From contig CM043949.1 of the NCBI GenBank assembly GCA_014529385.2, positions 148,407,850 to 148,471,849 of the forward strand: a stretch of 64,000 bases of DNA, written 5' to 3'. Both the position numbers and the translations under genes were made by a program. Source of the DNA: Adiantum capillus-veneris. Taxonomy: Eukaryota > Streptophyta > Polypodiopsida > Polypodiales > Pteridaceae. Within the stretch, counting starts at the first letter, position 1. Each line of letters begins with the position of its first letter. Shown here piece after piece: positions 12,060 through 23,830 of this stretch. The notes below the pieces were generated by a model. The model was not told the DNA's origin. It saw only the letters and a program-made list of their open reading frames with translations, and searched no databases.

Positions 12060-12560
12060 GATAAAACCTCATTGACCCCGATTGGGGTGCTACCCCAAAC
12101 CCCGCGGGGGTTGCCGCCTCTCGACCCTACTCGGGGCATTGCCCCGAACCCCACAGGGGCTGCCGCCCCTCGACCATGCTCGGGGTGTTGCCCCAAACCC
12201 CATAGGGGCTACTTCCCCTTGACCCCGCTTGGGGCGTTATTCCAAACCCCGCAGGGGCTACAGCCCCTTGACCCCGCTCGGGGTGTTGCCCTGAACCCCA
12301 CAGGGGCTGTCCCAAACCCCACGGGGGCTGCCACCCCTCGACCCCTCTTGGGGTGTTGCCCCGTACACCATAGGGTCTTCCGCCCCTTGACCCCGCTTGG
12401 GGCGCTGCCCCAAACCCCACGGGGGCTGCCACCCCTCGACCTTGCTTGGGGCATTGCCCCGAACCGCACTGGGGCTTCCGTCCCTTGACCCCGCTTGGGA
12501 AGCTGCCCCAAACCCCACGGGACCCCTCTTGGAGTGATGCACCAAACCCCAATCTAAACT
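12060..12560. repeat. GC-rich tandem array with hairpin-forming units
   Basis: Units of about 55-62 bp alternate CCCC and GGGG blocks: GGGGTGTTGCCCC, AAACCCC, ACGGGGGCTGCC, CCCTCGACCC. Each unit contains short inverted pairs (for example GGGGC...GCCCC) that could fold. Open frames of up to 172 codons run through on both strands, but only because the period avoids stops; the translations are Pro/Gly-rich periodic strings. Base composition contrasts sharply with the AT-rich flanks. Confidence 0.8.
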
Positions 12561-13149
12561 CTTCTTGCACCACCCTATTTCACTTTCTCAATTGTGGTCT
12601 ACCTTAGATAAGCTATGTGTCTAAAACCTAGTCTTTCCTTGCTTCACAACTCACCAAGGACAATCAACATAAATAAGTGGTGAAAAATGACTCTAGTTTG
12701 GAGCTCAAAACTCAAATTTGAGACCAACATTGACCATATCCACAACATGCCTAAACTATACTCAAAGTTATTCTCGTCGTAGCAAGCTGGGGGGGTTTTT
12801 GTTTCAAATTTCACCAATTGTCAAATCTTGCTTATGAAGAGAAGCAATCTAATATAGCAAGGTTTCCTATGTGAAAATCCACCACTTGGTCCACCACTAC
12901 TCCAACCCTGTTTTCATTCAACTTTGACATTGCAAAGCAGTGTTGCTTTTTTGTAGTACACCTTTGCTATTTCCCATCAAAGCTATGTCCACCACTTGTC
13001 AAAGTGAGACTCTTACATAGGGAGGGGGTTTTGGTTTCAAGATTCACCACTTGTCCTTGTTGAAGCAAGTACTTCTTTTACTTTAAGAAGCTAATAGCTC
13101 ATCTAGTAGTTCACCTTCAGCATTGGCCATTAAAACTACATCCACCACT
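12561..13149. other. Non-coding, dispersed satellite boxes
   Basis: Several loose copies of the satellite box appear (GTCCACCACTACTCCAA near 12,890, TCCACCACTTGTC near 12,989, TTCACCACTTGTCC near 13,044), linking this stretch to the array at 1-5,970. No gene is seen. Confidence 0.4.
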
Positions 13150-14150
13150 TCTCCAACCTTCCATTGAACAAATCAACCAATCCAATTTTGCACATTGCAA
13201 ATACAAAAACCTTTATTTTCATGCATCACCAAGCTCATCTTCGAGATTTAACATCAGCCTCAAAGCTAGTATCGCCATTTCTATAGGAAGCAAAGCCTCT
13301 TTGACAAAAACTAGGTGGAATGTAGATAAACGATTACCTAATTTGATGGTAGTCTTGTAAACCCATATAGTACAATGTGGTGCACGTGAAGCTTCACACT
13401 TAGATAATCCACAAGATCTCCCCTAATCTAGAGAATTTTCAAAAAGTAGCTCTAATGAAATTCCATAGCTGCAAAAAATATCTTCATATAAAAATTGGGA
13501 GACATCTTTGCTAGTGATTTGCATAACAACTTTGGCTTCGGCCTATGTGAAAAGAAAGTTAATAGTGGTAAGTATGTAACATTTTCCTTTATTTTTCATA
13601 GGTAGAGGACCTATTGCATTAGTACCCCGCTTCTCAAACACATCATGTTACACAATGATGCCTCTAAGTTTTGATTAGACAACCCTAGTTTCCATGCTTT
13701 GGCATTCCTCACAAGACCTGCATTAATGATGAACATCATATTGCATGCTTGGCCACACATATCCCTCCTACAAGATTTTATGTAAAGTGATCTTTGAAGC
13801 AAAATAGCCACCACAAGAACCCTCATTATTCTCCTTTAGAATGATGTAAATTTCTTCTTTTCATGGCACCTTTCTCATCAAAAGATTTGCCCCTATCATA
13901 TACAAGGCATCACTAAGCAACACATGTATTTTGGCACAACGAAGGAAGACATACTTCTTTGATTTGTCCAACGGTGATGGAAGCATACCTGATTGTAGAA
14001 ACTCTTATTCCATATCCAAATATTCCCTTCCCAAATAAAGAGGAGAATCATCACTTATCACATCAAATTGGGCAATTGAAGCTTGTGTTGCAGCATCTGC
14101 TTCTTTGTGTGGAGGCCAATTCACCCGAATTTGAGGTAATTAGGTAAATA
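13150..14150 (-). pseudogene. Gypsy integrase remnant (element B)
   Basis: Reading minus from 14,150 to 13,150, scattered frames align with the intact integrase at 50,300-51,150: the HHCC region (FASKITLHKIL, YVWPS), a central segment (CDVFEKR, NAIGPLP) and the C-terminal part (LPIEMAILALRL). Frames are broken many times. It follows the RNase H and RT remnants in the normal gypsy order on the same strand, so it belongs to one old element running 18,840 to 13,150. Confidence 0.7.
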
Positions 14151-14533
14151 TTAAATCCCTAGGACTCCCTGGCCCCATGCGGAGCATGTAAGGCCTAACT
14201 TGAGCTATTCAATGTTGAATGCAAGGAACGGTATAAGTCAACAACCCATGCTTTTGTAGAGGCCTAATACAGTGAGATCTCAACCATGAGAGGAGGTACA
14301 TGGAAGGAGTTCCACCTTTTCCGGATCCAAATGTGCATGTGATAGAGGTGAAGAACTCAAACGAGGGCGACATGGAAGCAAATGACATCAAGCATAGTTG
14401 TGGAAAGGAAAGGATAATGCGTTAAACTCCAAGCTTCAAAACGCTTAAGCAGATTCTTCACTTGAAAACACATATTTTTAGGGCTTGGATTCCACACCTC
14501 AAATTCTTGATTAATGACCAAAAGAGCATCATT

Positions 14534-16120
14534 TCATATCCTCACACGATGGATATGAAGCTTAAGGCAAAGGTGTAGTCCTTTCTCCAAAGTAGTATAC
14601 TCAGCTTCATTGTTGCTTTTTGCTGTAAGCTTCAAACTCCTTTTGGCTACCAAAGAACCTTGAGGATCATAAATTAACACACCTCTTGAAGATTCACCAT
14701 GACCTTTCCTATAAGATCCATGAAAAAGCAATAAATAGGCATTCTCTATGTCAAGAGCTTATATGTGCTGCTTCTTCATGGCATCCTCCTTGACAAGGAG
14801 AGGGCTTTCTTTGTAGGTAATAATAGTACACCATGTAGCCCTTGTACTTTCCTCAATAAGAAAAGAGAATTGGAATTATTGCAGGTCCATAATCCACTTC
14901 ATGATTCTCTTTGATAAGGTAGGGCTACTCACCAATTGAGGTACAAGCGTGTAGCTAGTGAGCAATGTGAAAGGTTTGGGAACAAGGTAGTGCGTAAACC
15001 TTCTACATGCATAAATTACACTCACCATAATGGTCTCCACTTTCGTAATATATCCTCTTTCCACCTCTAATTTCACTATCCCAATTAGGAGCTTGCATAA
15101 CATAAAGAGATTCAAGAACCTCTTTCATGCTTCCGAAGACCTCTTCATATTCATTCAGTGTCCATTGCTGTAGAGGATTCAACCTCGCTACTTTCTATAT
15201 AGGATAAAGAAGTTGAAAGGACAAAGGAATGAGCCTTGACATATAATTTAAATTTTGAATAAAGGTAGTGATTTTATTTGTGTATTTAATTGATGGTAAG
15301 AGCACCAAAGCCTTCACTTTGTCAGGATCCACTTCAATCCCATTCTCTGAGATCATATGCCCCAAAAACTCTACTCTTGGTTAAACAAGGTGAAACTTCT
15401 TTGTGTGGAATTTACCTCTAATTTCATCATATTGCTTCAATGCCATCCCAAAATTTGTACAATAATCCTTTCTAGAGCTATAAACACAAATTTCATCAAT
15501 AAGATCCTTCAAAAACTTGGCAAGAAAGGGAGAGAACTCCTTATCGACACGATTTTGGTACCAAGTACATCCATTCGTAGAACCAAAAGGAATCAAACAA
15601 TAACAAAAGCACCCCCATGGTGTGATAACGGTGGTATTTTTTATAAATATTGAATCCAAGGTGAGTTGAAAACATCTAGGGAATCCATTACATACACGAT
15701 ACCTCTCATGCCCAACAATAGAGACTAGTATTTTATCTATGAAACGAAGTCTTACACCATATTAGAGAGTTTGAGGCTTTAAAGAAAATTTTGGAATCAC
15801 CAATGTCTTAAAAAATTAGCCATATAGACAAACATCGACTATTTTTGAAGGTCAAATCCTTCCACAAGGTAGTGCTTGAAAAGATCTTTAGAGGCATGCT
15901 CTCAAAACTCTAGCTAAGATTTTTTCTGTGGTCAAATATTAAGCTCGTTTTGAGAGTGGGAATTGGAAAATTCCCAGATTCACTAATATGGGAGGGTATG
16001 CATCTCTCTTCATGGATACATTTAGAGTCCAGAAATCAGCACAAATTTTGTGCTTTCCATCCTTCTTGGGTGCGACAATTTTAGGACTCACCCATTCTAT
16101 AGTACTCACAAGACATAAAA
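14534..16120 (-). pseudogene. Gypsy RT and RNase H remnant (element B)
   Basis: The frame at 14,731-14,534 (FHGSYRKGHGESSRGVLIYD, NNEAEYTTLEKGL) matches the second RNase H of the pol element at 49,646-51,202. The frame at 15,115-14,876 (VIYACRRFTHYL, TLVPQLV) matches the end of the first RNase H, and shows an intact PQL where the pol element has P-stop-L. The frame at 15,659-15,381 (ITPWGCFCYCLIPFG, DEICVYSS) is the RT palm, with the catalytic YxDD degraded to IDE. Stops and shifts throughout make it a pseudogene. Confidence 0.8.
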
Positions 16121-16541
16121 CCTGCTTTGAGGAGTTTCTCTACCTCTTCCTTTAAAGAATTAAGTTGTACATGTCCCATTCTCCTTAGCTTTTGGTGTAT
16201 AGACTGAGCTCCTTTCTTGATTGGAATGTGTATTTACTCTGCTTTGAAGCTACTAATTTACTCATAATTTGTGATAATCAAATTGGGAAATTGTTGTATC
16301 ATGGAAAGATACTCACCCTTCTCATGACTAGTCAAATCATAAGAGACAACATGCTTTGAACCATCTCTTGCTTGACATTAGGTTGAACCTTGATTTTCAT
16401 CAGCTCTTGAAGTTCTCCATAAGCCAAATAAACCTTTGTTTCTCATCATGCACTTCTTCAAGAAACAAGGAAGAACATCTACATCACTCTCATTGCTATC
16501 GTCCACTTCAATTCCATCATCCTTGTTGTCTTATTATTCAC

Positions 16542-17134
16542 TTAAATACTCTTGTTCGTCATTTTCATTGTAAAAATCAGCATCCACAGACTGCTTGCTA
16601 GCATGTGCGACGTTTGCTTATCACCGTCTTCTATTGTAGAGAGTGATGGTAGTGTGTCCCCAACCCTATATACTTCTAGTTGCCTGTAACCATGGTCTTC
16701 CAAGGATGAGCTTGAGAATGCATCAATAATCGCAGGTATAGCATGACAGTTGACTAGCACTTTAACATGAAATGCATCCACCTCCAAGTCCTTTATAACT
16801 GCTAGAATTGAAAGTTCACCTTTGATTGCTTTTCAAGATTTATAGTACACTTTAATTCTTCACCATGTCGAGTCCCAACTTTGATACACAAGCTTGAGTG
16901 ATAATGTATACTTGTCCACCTCCATCAATATATGCATCTCCAATGCACTTCCTCTTATGCCATGCATCCACAATAGGGCATGTATCAAAAAAATCATTCA
17001 CCCAATTCCTCTTTAACTTAGGTCAAATATCCATGAGTTTACCAAAGGCAACATCAGCCTTTCTACTCACCAACACATCCCTTAAACTACAATTTGGTGG
17101 CTCCTCTCCCAAAGGAAAATCGGATGTATTTTAA
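16542..17134 (-). pseudogene. Gypsy linker and protease remnant (element B)
   Basis: Minus translations contain SRKADVAFGKLMD, then CPIVDAWHKRK and YIDGGGQVYIITQ (protease active-site region). Then come LEVDAFHVKVLVNCHAIPA and a GRPWL-like segment. These line up in order with the functional-looking copy at 47,560-48,060. Several frameshifts and stops are present. Confidence 0.7.
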
Positions 17135-17163
17135 TGTTTCTTGGGTTTTCTCTTCTTCTCTCT

Positions 17164-18760
17164 TTACTTGTACCTATTTTCCTCTTTTATGATTGGGACT
17201 TGCATCACACATGTTATCATCTCTTGTAAGATCTTGCCTACATGAGTGACCATATCTCTTGAATCATCCTCGTTCTTCTCCAAACGGATTATGCTTACAG
17301 TATTTGTATTTCCCTTGTCTTTGGCTATCAGACCACTTGGTGCTACTTTCCCTTTAATCTCATCACCATAATCTTGAGCTTGAGTTTGTGAAGGAAGAGG
17401 AAACATATCACCACTTTTTCTCTTTGGTTTGTCACCTTGAGGGCTCTTACGACCCCATTCAGCAAAATTGAAGCATTGAAGCATATCCCCTCTACCATAC
17501 ATGCCTCTTCCACTACCATTTTCACCTACTTCATAGTTTCCATAGCCATGACCATGAGTTTATCCTTGATCTCTTCCACCTCCCATCATATGTAAACTAA
17601 GGTCTTTCATAAGACCCACCATCCCTATGTCCCTGTAAAGAGCTTTAGTGGTGCCTGAAGTAGCACCATGCACACCATGAGCATTAGGGAAAATTTGGAC
17701 TCTCAAAGGGGCCCTATAAGGAGGTTTGACTTTGCCTCTCTTTTCCAAAGTGGGCAACGAGGTGAAGTACATAAACACTTTGTCAAAACCCTATGAACCA
17801 GCATATCATTGAAAATATCTTAGAAAGTAAGTTCTAGTTTCCCAAACTCTGATAAATTTGGAGTTGATTTGTACAAGTTATGGCCTCCCCATTGAAACTG
17901 AAGTGTGGGGAGGGATTCCATTCATAAGACAGAGTTATCACATAAAAAATGGAATCTTTTGAAATATAAGGAATCTTATGGCATGCTATATATCAATGGA
18001 TAGATCTCGATGAGTACATTCTAAATCAAGAAGGTTTGAAAAAAAATTGATTTCATTTGTAATTTTTTTACCGTGCACCCGTTTTGGACAAGAGGGAGAA
18101 AGTCAAAGTCCTTATAGGGCCCATTTGAGAGTTCGAAATTTCCCTAAGGCTACCATTATTCCCTAGTACTATCTCCTATGTAGGTACATGTGGTTAGTCC
18201 ATATTGCTTACTTTAAATTTAAGATGCCCATTGATGCTAAGCTAATTTGAATGCTGCATTTTCCACTCATTATTCTTTTTCATTTAAACTGCTTCATTAG
18301 ATGTCCTTGGCTACTTCAATCTACCTTGAGACATAGACTATCTTTCAAACTTTCAAGAAACATGTTCCTCTTCAATAACATGGGAGGATTTCAGCCCCTA
18401 AGTCAATATTCCATCTCTCCCATAGATCAACAAATTGCTTCACATAAGCTTCCACACTTTCATTCTCACCCTGAAAAATACTTTGGATAGATTGTAATAC
18501 CTTGCCAGGGTCTTCTACCTTACGAAAGTGCTCCAAAAAATCTTGTCATATTCCATTGTACATCATCATTTGAGGAGTCTCAACCACTTTCAATTGAGAT
18601 TCATATTCCTTGAACCAAGTCCTTGCATCATCTTTAAGGCAAAAAAAGAAAATCCTTAAGACTACAATAGGATCTTGCTTGTTCGCAAGCAAGCATTGAA
18701 ACTCCAAATCTTCAATAAAATTCTCTGTGTTTTCATTGTGATGACATGAAACTTAGCAAA
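17164..18760 (-). pseudogene. Gypsy gag remnant with degenerate zinc knuckle (element B)
   Basis: Around 18,760-18,450 the minus strand reads IEDLEFQCLLANKQDP, then LKDDARTWFKEYESQL and QGENESVEAYVKQFVDLWERW, which is typical capsid-domain Gag. Near 17,460 the segment LQCFNFAEWGRKSPQ looks like a CCHC knuckle that has lost its second cysteine and histidine. Multiple stops occur. It sits between the PBS at 18,815 and the protease remnant, as expected. Confidence 0.7.
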
Positions 18761-18814
18761 AAAAAATTGCATATCTATCAAAACTTATAAACCATAGCTA
18801 ACTTGAAAAAGACC

Positions 18815-18844
18815 CTCAGAGTGGGGCACCAAAACATTGTTGGG
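18815..18844 (-). promoter_or_regulatory. PBS and 5' LTR edge of element B
   Basis: On minus, an LTR-like end CCCAACA is followed after five bases by TGGTGCCCCACTC. This matches the TGGTGCCCC primer site of the elements at 10,332 and 47,016. The LTR would extend rightwards from 18,838. Confidence 0.55.
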
Positions 18845-19930
18845 AAAACAAGAGCAAGGAATACCTCTATAGAAATGTCTCGCAATAGCGCTCAAGACAC
18901 AATATTGGTTCCACACATGTAATCAAAAGAAACCCAAAAAAACCACAAATCAAAGACAAGTGATCCTCTACAAGTTTACAAGCATACACCCACCCAAAAG
19001 ACCACCATGGGAACTAGGAAGCACCTACCTTGACCCAGCATGGATTTATAACACACTCTGAACAATGCACTCGAGGAAAATAGCTTCCCCCTTCACCAAA
19101 TAACTCTTCAAAACCACAATTTTTAAGTGTAAACACAACACCAAACAAGGGAGATTCCACGACCTACCATACAACCAAATGCCTGTGGGATGTCATATCT
19201 TGTACCCTGCAAGAATTAGATTGTATCTCCCATCCCACAACTTCAAAAGGGATTCCTTCAAGATTCAAAAATTCTCTTTATTTCCTGAAACAAAAGTTTT
19301 GAAGACCAAAAATTTCAAATCTATGCATCTCTATGTGAAAAATTAGTGCAAATAGCTTATTGCCATGGCCCGACTACACATAGTGAAGGCTAGTCGAGGG
19401 AAAAAAGATGCATGAAAATCCATGAAGGAGGCACAAAAAGCAAAAAAAATTAATAATTTGATATCTAGTTAAATTTTTCTTATGTTTTTACATGACTAAG
19501 CTATATACAAGTGACACTTCAAAAAGCTCACTTACAGGCATCCAAGGCAACCCGGCAACTAACACTACACTAGAAACTTGCACTGCATGTACATGTGCTT
19601 GCTAAAACAATCTAAAACACCCACAAAAATAAATTTCACGCACCTTTTTGACATCAAGAATCACATCCATATGTACAAGTCAGCAAAAAAGGGGTGTTTG
19701 GAATGCACTCAACAATGTCCTAAGCCACGCCCAAACACCTAGCTTTAGCATGATTCGCCATCCTCAAACGCACATCCAATGTAGCCACCACCTTAACAAC
19801 TACATTCAATCATAGCCACTTTACTCATGACACAAACCTGAGCTACATGTTCTATATAAGCATGTACCTGCATCTTCTTCTCAATAATACCATCAACAAG
19901 AGGAAGAAAATCTACTTGGACTTCCTACCC
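18845..19930 (-). other. Presumed 5' LTR of element B and flank
   Basis: AT-rich, no genes. By position next to the PBS it should contain an LTR of element B, but I found no second copy of it near 12,600-13,150, so its outer edge is not placed. Confidence 0.35.
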
Positions 19931-20560
19931 TTAAGGCCATATTCTGCATTGTATGCATATCACTGGTAGTCTAGTGCTAATATTGATAGACCATTTCCTT
20001 CTTATCTTGGGGTTTAAATCTAAGAGTTTCCCAAAAGTAATGTTAGCTTTTTGACTTTGAAAATTTCTTACCACATCATACTTGGGGTAATCATGTCCCA
20101 GCTGAACGTCCACCAACTTGATCCTGTGACATATTGTCCTTTTGCTAGTCTGCCATTGCTCTTTGTCTTCATACACCTTTTCCTTGCCCTTGCAGACTCT
20201 GGTTTCCCCCTTGGTCTCTATTTCCCTCTCACTTCTTGCCTGCCATATTCTGCATCGTATGCATATCACTCGTAGTCTAGTGCTAATATTGATAGAACAT
20301 TTCCTTCTTAGCTTGGGGCTCAAATCTAAGAGTTTCCCAAAATTAATGTTAGCTTTTTGACTTTGAAAATTTCTTACCACATCATACTTGGGGTAATCAT
20401 GTCCCAGCTGAACGTCCACCAACTTGATCCTGTGACATATTCTCCTTTTTCTAGTCTCCCATTGCTCTTTGTCTTCATACACCTTTTCCTTGCCCTTGCA
20501 AGCTCTGGTTTCCCCCTTGGTCTCTATTTCCCTCTCACTTCTTGCCTACATGTTAGATAA
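19931..20560 (-). pseudogene. Gypsy gag-protease linker, internally duplicated (element A)
   Basis: The minus frame reads YDVVRNFQSQKANITFGKLL and then LNPKIRRKW, matching the linker YDLKEDLTSRKADVTFGQLI of the pol element (47,537 onward). The frame contains this module twice because of a 306-bp tandem duplication. It continues the gag remnant that ends at 20,990, so it belongs to the element interrupted by the CACTA transposon. The protease that should follow is missing. Confidence 0.65.
19937..20548. repeat. 306-bp tandem direct duplication
   Basis: Two adjacent copies, about 19,937-20,242 and 20,243-20,548, are nearly identical over their whole length (both contain CCATATTCTGCAT, GGTAATCATGTCCCAGCTG and CCCCCTTGGTCTCTATTTCC). 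The few differences suggest the duplication is younger than the decay of the surrounding element. Confidence 0.85.
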
Positions 20561-20989
20561 GACCTCCACATCATGCTTGTCCACCTTGATGATATTGACC
20601 CTAGGGACCTCACCATTATCTAGCAGAGCTGGCGGTACCACGTTCTCGACTACCTTCTCTCTCTAACCATTTAACTGCCCTTACCCCATACCTATGCCAA
20701 ACAACGGGTATATGACTCCTGTGTCCCTAGGTGTATGTGGGAAATCCGGGGCATAATGAACCTCTTCTCGACAATTATGCCATGGCCTCACCTTGACTCT
20801 TCCTCTGACTCTCCTCTTGAATAGCATCACGAGGTCTCTACAGTTGGATAGGAGTCACCATCTCATAGCCCAACACACCCTTGTCAATCTTCTTTTTAAT
20901 CTTCCTACTCTTGGGCCATGCAATTGCTACTACACCATTCTAGCACTTTGGTCTTTCAAAAAGTCAACCTTTTCATGCACCTTAAGATA

Positions 20990-21234
20990 CAAGCATGCCA
21001 TGAAATTATCCACCTTGAAGTAATCTCCATTAGCCAACTACATTGTTGCCACCAATTCTACCCAACATGCTTCAAAACAATAAAGAAAGAGATTAATGTC
21101 TTCACTTACATCTTGATTAAGCGCCTTTATCTTTGTATACATCTCAACTAGAGATGCCTCCCTACGGAAATTGTGTAGAAACCATGCCCATAAAGCATTC
21201 CATGCAGTCCTAGGACTGCCTTCCAAATCTTTGT
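20990..21234 (-). pseudogene. Gag remnant, 3' part, cut by CACTA insertion (element A)
   Basis: The minus frame reads DLEGSPRTAWNALWAWFLHN, then FRREASLVEMYTKIKALNQD and LFLYCFEACWVEL, a typical Gag capsid segment. The reading frame breaks exactly at the CACTA boundary and resumes at 31,146 with GKAKVWYK. One target-duplication copy must be removed for the join. Confidence 0.75.
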
Positions 21235-21440
21235 CACTATGAGAGATCGTGGTGTTTACCACGGGCCATTACCGCAAAAGAAGAGAGAGGAATTCAAAAT
21301 AAGGAGAGAGAAACCCTTTTGATGTTCAAGCGGGAGTTTACCGTAGGTATTACCGCGTGCATTTTCACGAATATTGCAGCGTTCATTACCGCTAAGGCCA
21401 TAGACCCCCTTCCCCCTCTCCCTCTCCCGCGGGTTTCCAT
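21235..21440. promoter_or_regulatory. Left CACTA terminus and subterminal repeats
   Basis: The terminal CACTAT is followed by GGCCATTACCGC, TTTACCGTAGG, TATTACCGCGTG and TCATTACCGC. These match the inverted copies at the right end in motif but not in exact spacing. Confidence 0.8.
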
Positions 21441-22619
21441 TTAAATCCAATACAACTCAAAATGTATTTACACACTACAACTCCTACACTCTCCAGAATG
21501 CTTGCTCACTTCACTTAATCTCTCTTTCACTCTAAAAATTCTATATATAAATCATTGAACTCATAACAAAACCATTACAAATACTATTCATAAGCACATA
21601 ACGAAACATTTACAAATTAATCATATACTACACCAAGTGAAAGAATGGAGAGTTTTATTAATTCTCATCTTGTATAAGATCTCTACAAGCACTAGGATCC
21701 ATATTTAGACCCATAGTATTCAAATCAATAAACAAGTTTAGAGATTCTTCCTCCTCTCCATCACCTCCTGTAGAATCATCATCGCTTTCTTCCTCTTCCT
21801 CCTCCTCAAGATGACTATTTGCAAGGCTTGGCTGACCTTCTTCAACTTCTACTACATCTTCCTCTGCATCTTGTGGTGATGGTATGATGGGATCAATTAC
21901 TGGCTCAATGTCCGTCTCTGCAAAGATAGATCTACCCCGCGGCGTGACTGGAATGACATACCAAAGTCTTCTTTGATATATACATGGCACATAAAAGACC
22001 TGTACGTCACACACAAAGAATAAGCTGATATACATATATTAAATTTTTAATTTAAGTTAATTGCACATAGCATAAATTACCTACTCGCAACTACTAGGAT
22101 ACACCAAGTTGTCAGTTTTTCCCTGATGGAATTGGGTGGAATCCACCATAATGAGCCCATTTTCATGTCTTTTGACCTCACCCGCAAACCATCGGCACTC
22201 AAAGAGGAATTTGTGAAAAGATCTGAAATCCACTTTGATTATTCTCTCTATAGTACCACAATATATGACCTCATTTGTTGTTGTGTCAAAGTTTCCCATC
22301 ACGCCACATTCATTAGTGGTCCGACGCTCATCTATCTTGCGGATGCAAAAATGTCGGCCTTCGGACCAAATGGATTTGAAAATGAGACCCTACAATTACA
22401 ATGCATAAGAGTTTGCATCGCATTTCATTATGTGATTTGCATACATGCATACATAACATATACACACTCACCTTGCGCAAACATCCTCGCGCATACTCCC
22501 ATTCTTTAGGGCTTATTTGCAGGGATTTCAAAATGACATGATCACACTATAATTTTAGGTTAATAACAATAGAAATGCAAAATAACAAATATTTTGTTAA
22601 TTGACATTCATCTTTTTTG

Positions 22620-23830
22620 ACCTCCAGGGAGACCTGGAGACCGGCTCGTAGCCCTCCGGGCTAATTAGCCGGGCCCGTCGGGCTAGTGAGTCTTCCCGGC
22701 GGTCACACCGGGTAAAGCTATTTTCCCACTGGGCCCGCCGTAGCTCAGTATACTATCTCTTATTTCAAGTATTATTGAAACCAAACATTAGTGTTATAAT
22801 CAATATCACACACAAGCGTAGTAGTGAATCCTGAAGGGAAGAAATCTCAATCTACTCAAACATGAGCAAGCAAATACAACGGCGAATCAAATATGTGATC
22901 AGTCCATCCCAAAAGTAGAGATATCGACCCAAAGATTCACCTTCCTACCTCCTTTCATGAATCAGTCCAGTCCAAAAAAGAACTAATGACCCATGATTGG
23001 AGCTCTAATCAAAATAGCAAGCAAATACAGCGGTGAATCAAACATGTGATCAGTCCATCCCAAAAGTAGAGATATCGACCCAAAGATTCACCTTCCTACC
23101 TCCTTTCATGAATCAGTCCAGTCCAAAAAAGAACTAATGACCCATGATTGGAGCTCTAATCCGAATAGCAAGCAAATAGAGCGGTGAATCAAACATGTGA
23201 TCAGTCCATCCCAAAAGTAGAGATATCGACCCAAAGATTCACCTTTCTACCTCCTTTCATGAATCAGTCCAGTCCAAAAAAGAACTAATGACTCATGATT
23301 GGAGCTCTAATCGGAATAGCAAGCAAATACAGCGGTGATTCAAACATGTAATCAATCCATCCCAAAAGTAGAGATATCGACCCAAAGATTCACCTTTCTA
23401 TCTCTTTTCAAGAATCAGTTCAGTCCAAAAAAGAACTAATGACCCATGATAGAAATTATAATCAATATAGCAATCAATTTAGCAAATATAACAGTGAACC
23501 AAACATGAGATTAGTCCATCCCAAATGTAGAGATACCGACCCAAAGATTCATCTTTCTACCTCCTTTCAAGAATCAGTTCAGTCCAAAAAAGAACTATTC
23601 ATTTTTTACCTTTAGTTTTTCCTCTAAATTTTAAAGGATGACCAAATTTAGAGGAAGAGGTGATGTGATGTGATGTGATGTGAAGGGTTATATAGAGTGG
23701 CCAAATATGGAGGGGGTACACTACGGGCCCGGCGGGATTATTGCTTGTCCAGCCGGGCCCGCCGGGTTTCATATTAAACCCGCCGTGCCTGCCAGGATTG
23801 TTGGTTATCCCGTCGGTTCTACGTTTTCTA
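22620..23830. repeat. GC-rich-flanked insertion in transposase intron
   Basis: This intron segment is bounded by GC-rich blocks with repeated CCCGGCGG, GGGCCCGCCG and GCCGGGCCC words (22,640-22,745 and 23,725-23,820), unlike the AT-rich surroundings. The outer edges GACCTCCA and (inverted) GACCTACA hint at short terminal inverted repeats. It may be a small nested transposon; coding content is nil. Confidence 0.4.
22860..23600. repeat. Five tandem units of about 151 bp
   Basis: CAGTCCATCCCAAAAGTAGA recurs at 22,900, 23,051, 23,202, 23,353 and about 23,512. Units 1-3 are nearly identical; the last is more diverged. The array sits within the transposase intron and between the GC-rich blocks. 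Confidence 0.9.

Noticed and set aside
11970-12573. Overlapping Pro/Gly-rich ORFs up to 172 codons
   Set aside because: They are translations of the GC-rich tandem array in several frames of both strands; none has non-repetitive sequence.
23719-23732. CACTACGGGCCC as a third CACTA terminus
   Set aside because: There is no matching inverted end, no subterminal repeats of its own and no 3-bp duplication; CACTA occurs here by chance.
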